NCBI GenBank assembly: GCA_016935555.1
Contig: JAFGQR010000052.1
Location: 1 to 33,941 of the forward strand
Direction: 5' to 3'
Source: Verrucomicrobiota bacterium
GTDB taxonomy: Bacteria; Verrucomicrobiota; Verrucomicrobiia; Limisphaerales; JAFGQR01
DNA: 33,941 nucleotides
The position numbers and the translations under genes are program-made. Each line of letters starts with the position of its first letter. Within the stretch, counting starts at the first letter, position 1. The notes beneath the pieces are model-generated. The model saw only the letters and a list, made by a program, of their open reading frames with translations, made no database searches and was not told the origin of the DNA. This document shows positions 33,524 through 33,941 of the stretch, piece after piece.

Positions 33524-33941
33524 TCATTTCTTGCCTCCCAAGGCGTCGCTGATGGATTGCGCGGCGCCGGCGGCGGCTTTTTCGGTGGCGGAACGGGCGG
33601 CGAGTTTTTGTGCGGCCTGCGTGAGGTTGTCGACGGTGGCCTGTTGTTCGGGGGTCAGCTTGACATTCGCGAGGTCGCCCAGGGTCTTCAATGCCTCCGA
33701 ATACTTCTTCTGTCCGATCAGGTTCTTCGCGTTATCAATCACGCCCTGGATGCGGGTCTGCTCCTGGGCCACCACTGCGCTCACCTGCCCGACCGCGGTT
33801 TTGACGGCCGATGTTCCGGCCACGGCGGCCTTTTCGGCGGCGGCCTTTTCAGCAGCAGCCTTCTCGGCGGCAGCCTTCTCGGCGGCAGCCTTCTCGGCGG
33901 CAGCCTTCTCGGCGGCAGCCTTCTCGGCGGCAGCCTTCTCG
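33524..33941 (-). CDS. Ala/Lys/Glu-rich protein with EKAAA repeats (5' end outside window)
   Basis: The frame stays open to the window edge, so at least 138 residues are present and the true start lies beyond. The visible part begins with eight EKAA(A/V) pentapeptides, encoded by 15-base repeats (33824-33941), then VAGTSAVKTAVGQVSAVVAQ. A probable helical segment (NAKNLIGQKKYSEALKTLGDLANVKLTPEQQATVDNLTQAAQKLAA) follows, ending in ALGGKK. The pentapeptide stretch should be a continuous charged helix or coiled coil. The GTG at 33823 is not a likely start because coding periodicity continues upstream. No family was recognised. It may be a periplasmic or envelope helical protein in one transcription unit with the AsmA-like gene; this is inference from position. 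Confidence 0.7.
   Translation of the reverse strand, partial: EKAAAEKAAAEKAAAEKAAAEKAAAEKAAAEKAAAEKAAVAGTSAVKTAVGQVSAVVAQEQTRIQGVIDNAKNLIGQKKYSEALKTLGDLANVKLTPEQQATVDNLTQAAQKLAARSATEKAAAGAAQSISDALGGKK

Overview
The window looks like a chromosomal segment of a GC-rich Verrucomicrobiota bacterium, probably of the Pedosphaera/Limisphaera type. This rests on gene style rather than on any marker gene. The clues are several exported Cys-type sulfatases, two giant secreted multi-domain proteins that share a C-terminal module ending in RFYRV, a zinc-ribbon Ser/Thr kinase next to an ECF-like sigma factor, few recognisable Shine-Dalgarno sites, and dispersed palindromic repeats. There is no rRNA, tRNA, CRISPR array or phage gene. 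The only mobile-type gene is a small HUH/Y1 transposase embedded in REP palindromes.

Layout. 1-243: possible tail of an upstream gene plus hairpins. 244-1656 (+): sulfatase 1. 1890-9257 (-): 2455-aa exported protein with a gametolysin-like metalloprotease, PKD, carboxypeptidase-regulatory-like, about nine Calx-beta and seven delta-60 modules. 9468-11624 (+): exported two-domain glycosidase, GH43 plus a DUF4185-like domain. 17180-11630 (-): a likely operon of sulfatase 2, sigma factor and membrane kinase with a SecD P1-head-like C-terminus. 17279-18730 (+): sulfatase 3, divergent from sulfatase 2. 18932-21766 (-): GH78 alpha-L-rhamnosidase. 21942-22929: REP/hairpin clusters around a transposase gene. 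22947-29726 (-): 2259-aa exported lamin-tail/CotH protein. 30089-33382 (-): AsmA-like protein. 33524-33941 (-): Ala/Lys/Glu-rich protein running off the window.

How the genes may work together (inference). Three sulfatases, a GH43 fusion and a GH78 rhamnosidase, all with export signals, fit desulfation and debranching of a sulfated, rhamnose- and pentose-containing polysaccharide outside the cytoplasm. No SusC/D pair, other transporter or formylglycine-generating enzyme lies here, so uptake and sulfatase maturation must be encoded elsewhere. The sigma factor and kinase directly behind sulfatase 2 suggest signalling tied to this catabolism. The giant proteins look like surface or secreted adhesin/protease-type proteins.

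The least ordinary features are the transposase/REP locus (GTAG-preceded palindromes, 75-bp composite repeats and a 30-bp hairpin array), the kinase to SecD-head fusion inside a sulfatase operon, and a second family of paired palindromes, one of which supplies the stop codon of the rhamnosidase gene.
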